From Clostridiaceae bacterium (GTDB lineage: Bacteria > Bacillota > Clostridia > Acetivibrionales > DUMC01), in NCBI GenBank assembly GCA_012840075.1, contig DUMC01000103.1, forward strand, positions 1 to 52,964: a stretch of DNA of 52,964 nt, read 5' to 3'. The translations under genes and the position numbers were made by a program. Position 1 is the first letter of the stretch; each line of letters begins with the position of its first letter. Below the pieces are notes generated by a model. The model searched no databases. It was not told the DNA's origin and was given only the letters and a program-made list of their open reading frames with translations. Positions 52,206-52,964 of the stretch are shown here, one piece after another.

Positions 52206-52724
52206 TTATAAGTACTGACTTTCTCTATTTTTTCTTACTGCATCATTAATAGTCTTAATTTCTTCTGCTGATAAAGGATATTTTGATTTACCGCCAACAA
52301 TTGGTTTTCCAAATGTAGTGGATGAATCTCTGGTATACAATGAAGTTATAACAACCCCATTGTCATTCCCATCCAAAAGTGCAAGTGAATAACTTAAGTC
52401 ACTTCCAACATCATCAAAAGCGTTAAATCTTGATATTGAAACCTTTTGTATACAATTTAATACATTCCTATCTAATCTGTTTAAGTGAGCTTCGATTTCT
52501 TTATTTTTATTTATAATTTCATCAGTCTTTAAAATACAGCTTTCTAACAATTTTTCCAAATCAACATCTTTTTCCAGTCTCATAAATTTTTCATATTTAG
52601 ACTTAAGCTTTCTAATCTTTATTGAATTTGCAATACTAAAAAAAATCAGAAAGATTGTTAAGATCGAATTTATGAATAAAATAAAAAATATAATGCTATT
52701 ATCTAAAGAATCAAAATTGTGCAT
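52206..52724 (-). CDS. DUF4446 family protein
   Basis: About 172 residues with an N-terminal membrane helix (SIIFFILFINSILTIFLIFFSIA), a coiled coil (about 30-85) and a C-terminal DUF4446 domain with VSISRFNAFDDVGSDLSYSLALLDGNDNGVVITSLYTRD. This family is often encoded next to parA and parB near oriC in Clostridia; function unknown. The ATG at 52724 has AAGGGG seven bases before it; the longer frame to 52772 has none. A parS site lies 225 bp upstream, so parB is likely just beyond the window. Confidence 0.88.
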   Translation of the reverse strand: MHNFDSLDNSIIFFILFINSILTIFLIFFSIANSIKIRKLKSKYEKFMRLEKDVDLEKLLESCILKTDEIINKNKEIEAHLNRLDRNVLNCIQKVSISRFNAFDDVGSDLSYSLALLDGNDNGVVITSLYTRDSSTTFGKPIVGGKSKYPLSAEEIKTINDAVRKNRESQYL

Positions 52725-52948
52725 ATTTGTACCCCTTACTCCTTTTACGAAAATTAAATTGAATATATCCATAAAAATATTTTAATAATTTAATAACTTA
52801 TAATCCTTCCAGTAATTAGATGAATAAGTTTTCATATATTTTTTTATGATGTTAACATCACATAACTAAATCTACATGCTTATGTTATCACCAATAAGAT
52901 ATACTGCTCTTCTTCCTCAAAACCTAAATATATTTTTCAGATTCTAAA

Positions 52949-52964
52949 TGTTTCACGTGAAACA
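52949..52964. promoter_or_regulatory. parS chromosome-partition site
   Basis: TGTTTCACGTGAAACA, the last 16 bases of the window, is the perfect palindromic consensus to which ParB (Spo0J) binds. Such sites cluster near oriC, often within or next to the parAB genes. It sets this window in the origin-proximal part of the chromosome. Confidence 0.93.

Overview
The window looks like an origin-proximal piece of the chromosome of a low-GC, endospore-forming Firmicute, most likely an anaerobic member of the Clostridia. The reasons are AT-rich DNA, strong AGGAGG-type ribosome binding sites with frequent TTG and GTG starts, a large set of sporulation and germination genes (CwlJ, GerQ, a Ger receptor, SleB/YpeB, BofA, Veg, a YabG remnant, a Spo0E-like protein, a CotS-like protein, a SPOCS/LysM protein), and an SLH-domain protein. 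Two features at the right edge place it near oriC: a DUF4446 gene of the kind usually found beside parB, and a perfect 16-bp parS site in the last 16 bases. I cannot name the species.

Layout. 1-2667: the end of an ABC-2 exporter operon (ATPase tail plus two permeases). 2768-4090: an MFS transporter on the minus strand. 4580-6508: a DUF815 AAA+ ATPase. 6653-9463: a minus-strand group with a Gfo/Idh/MocA oxidoreductase and two amidohydrolase-fold proteins, one of which has lost its metal ligands. 9545-11288: a Spo0E-like protein, a ferredoxin and a DUF72 protein. 11590-12541: cwlJ-gerQ. 13072-18870: a complete branched-chain amino acid ABC transporter (livJ, livHMGF) ending in a CBS-CBS-ACT sensor protein. 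19061-24320 (minus): a Ger nutrient receptor with A, B and C subunits plus an unlisted 57-residue, two-helix protein that fits the D subunit. 24577-25890: a YkvI-like permease. 26172-28605: tRNA-Arg, a DnaD-domain protein and a DnaC/DnaI-like loader. 28580-29091: two facing arrays of a 23-bp hairpin repeat. 29103-31088 (minus): sleB-ypeB. 31921-36544 (minus): yhaN, yhaO, acpS. 36771-43316 (minus): nucleotidyltransferase, GntR regulator, ispE, SPOCS-LysM protein, veg, truncated yabG, CotS-like protein. 43561-46691 (minus): glycosyltransferase, bofA, DUF2508, Nudix. 47102-52724: VanW-domain protein, a stress-type protein, an SLH protein, a membrane protein, a 6S-like RNA, two tRNA-Ser genes and the DUF4446 gene.

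How the genes fit together. About 20 kb (11.6-31.1 kb) holds nearly a whole germination pathway: a nutrient receptor, both cortex-lytic systems with their partners, and an amino acid importer between them. The yabG-veg-(small spore gene)-ispE order and the DUF2508-bofA pair match the near-origin order known from Bacillus subtilis, which supports the assignments. In this copy yabG has kept only its N-terminal domain.

A second theme is repeat expansion. At least eight otherwise conserved proteins carry low-complexity, partly tandem-repeated inserts or tails rich in N, D, K, E, Q or Y. Several intergenic regions hold short degenerate tandem repeats, so the genome appears to tolerate or generate many in-frame expansions.
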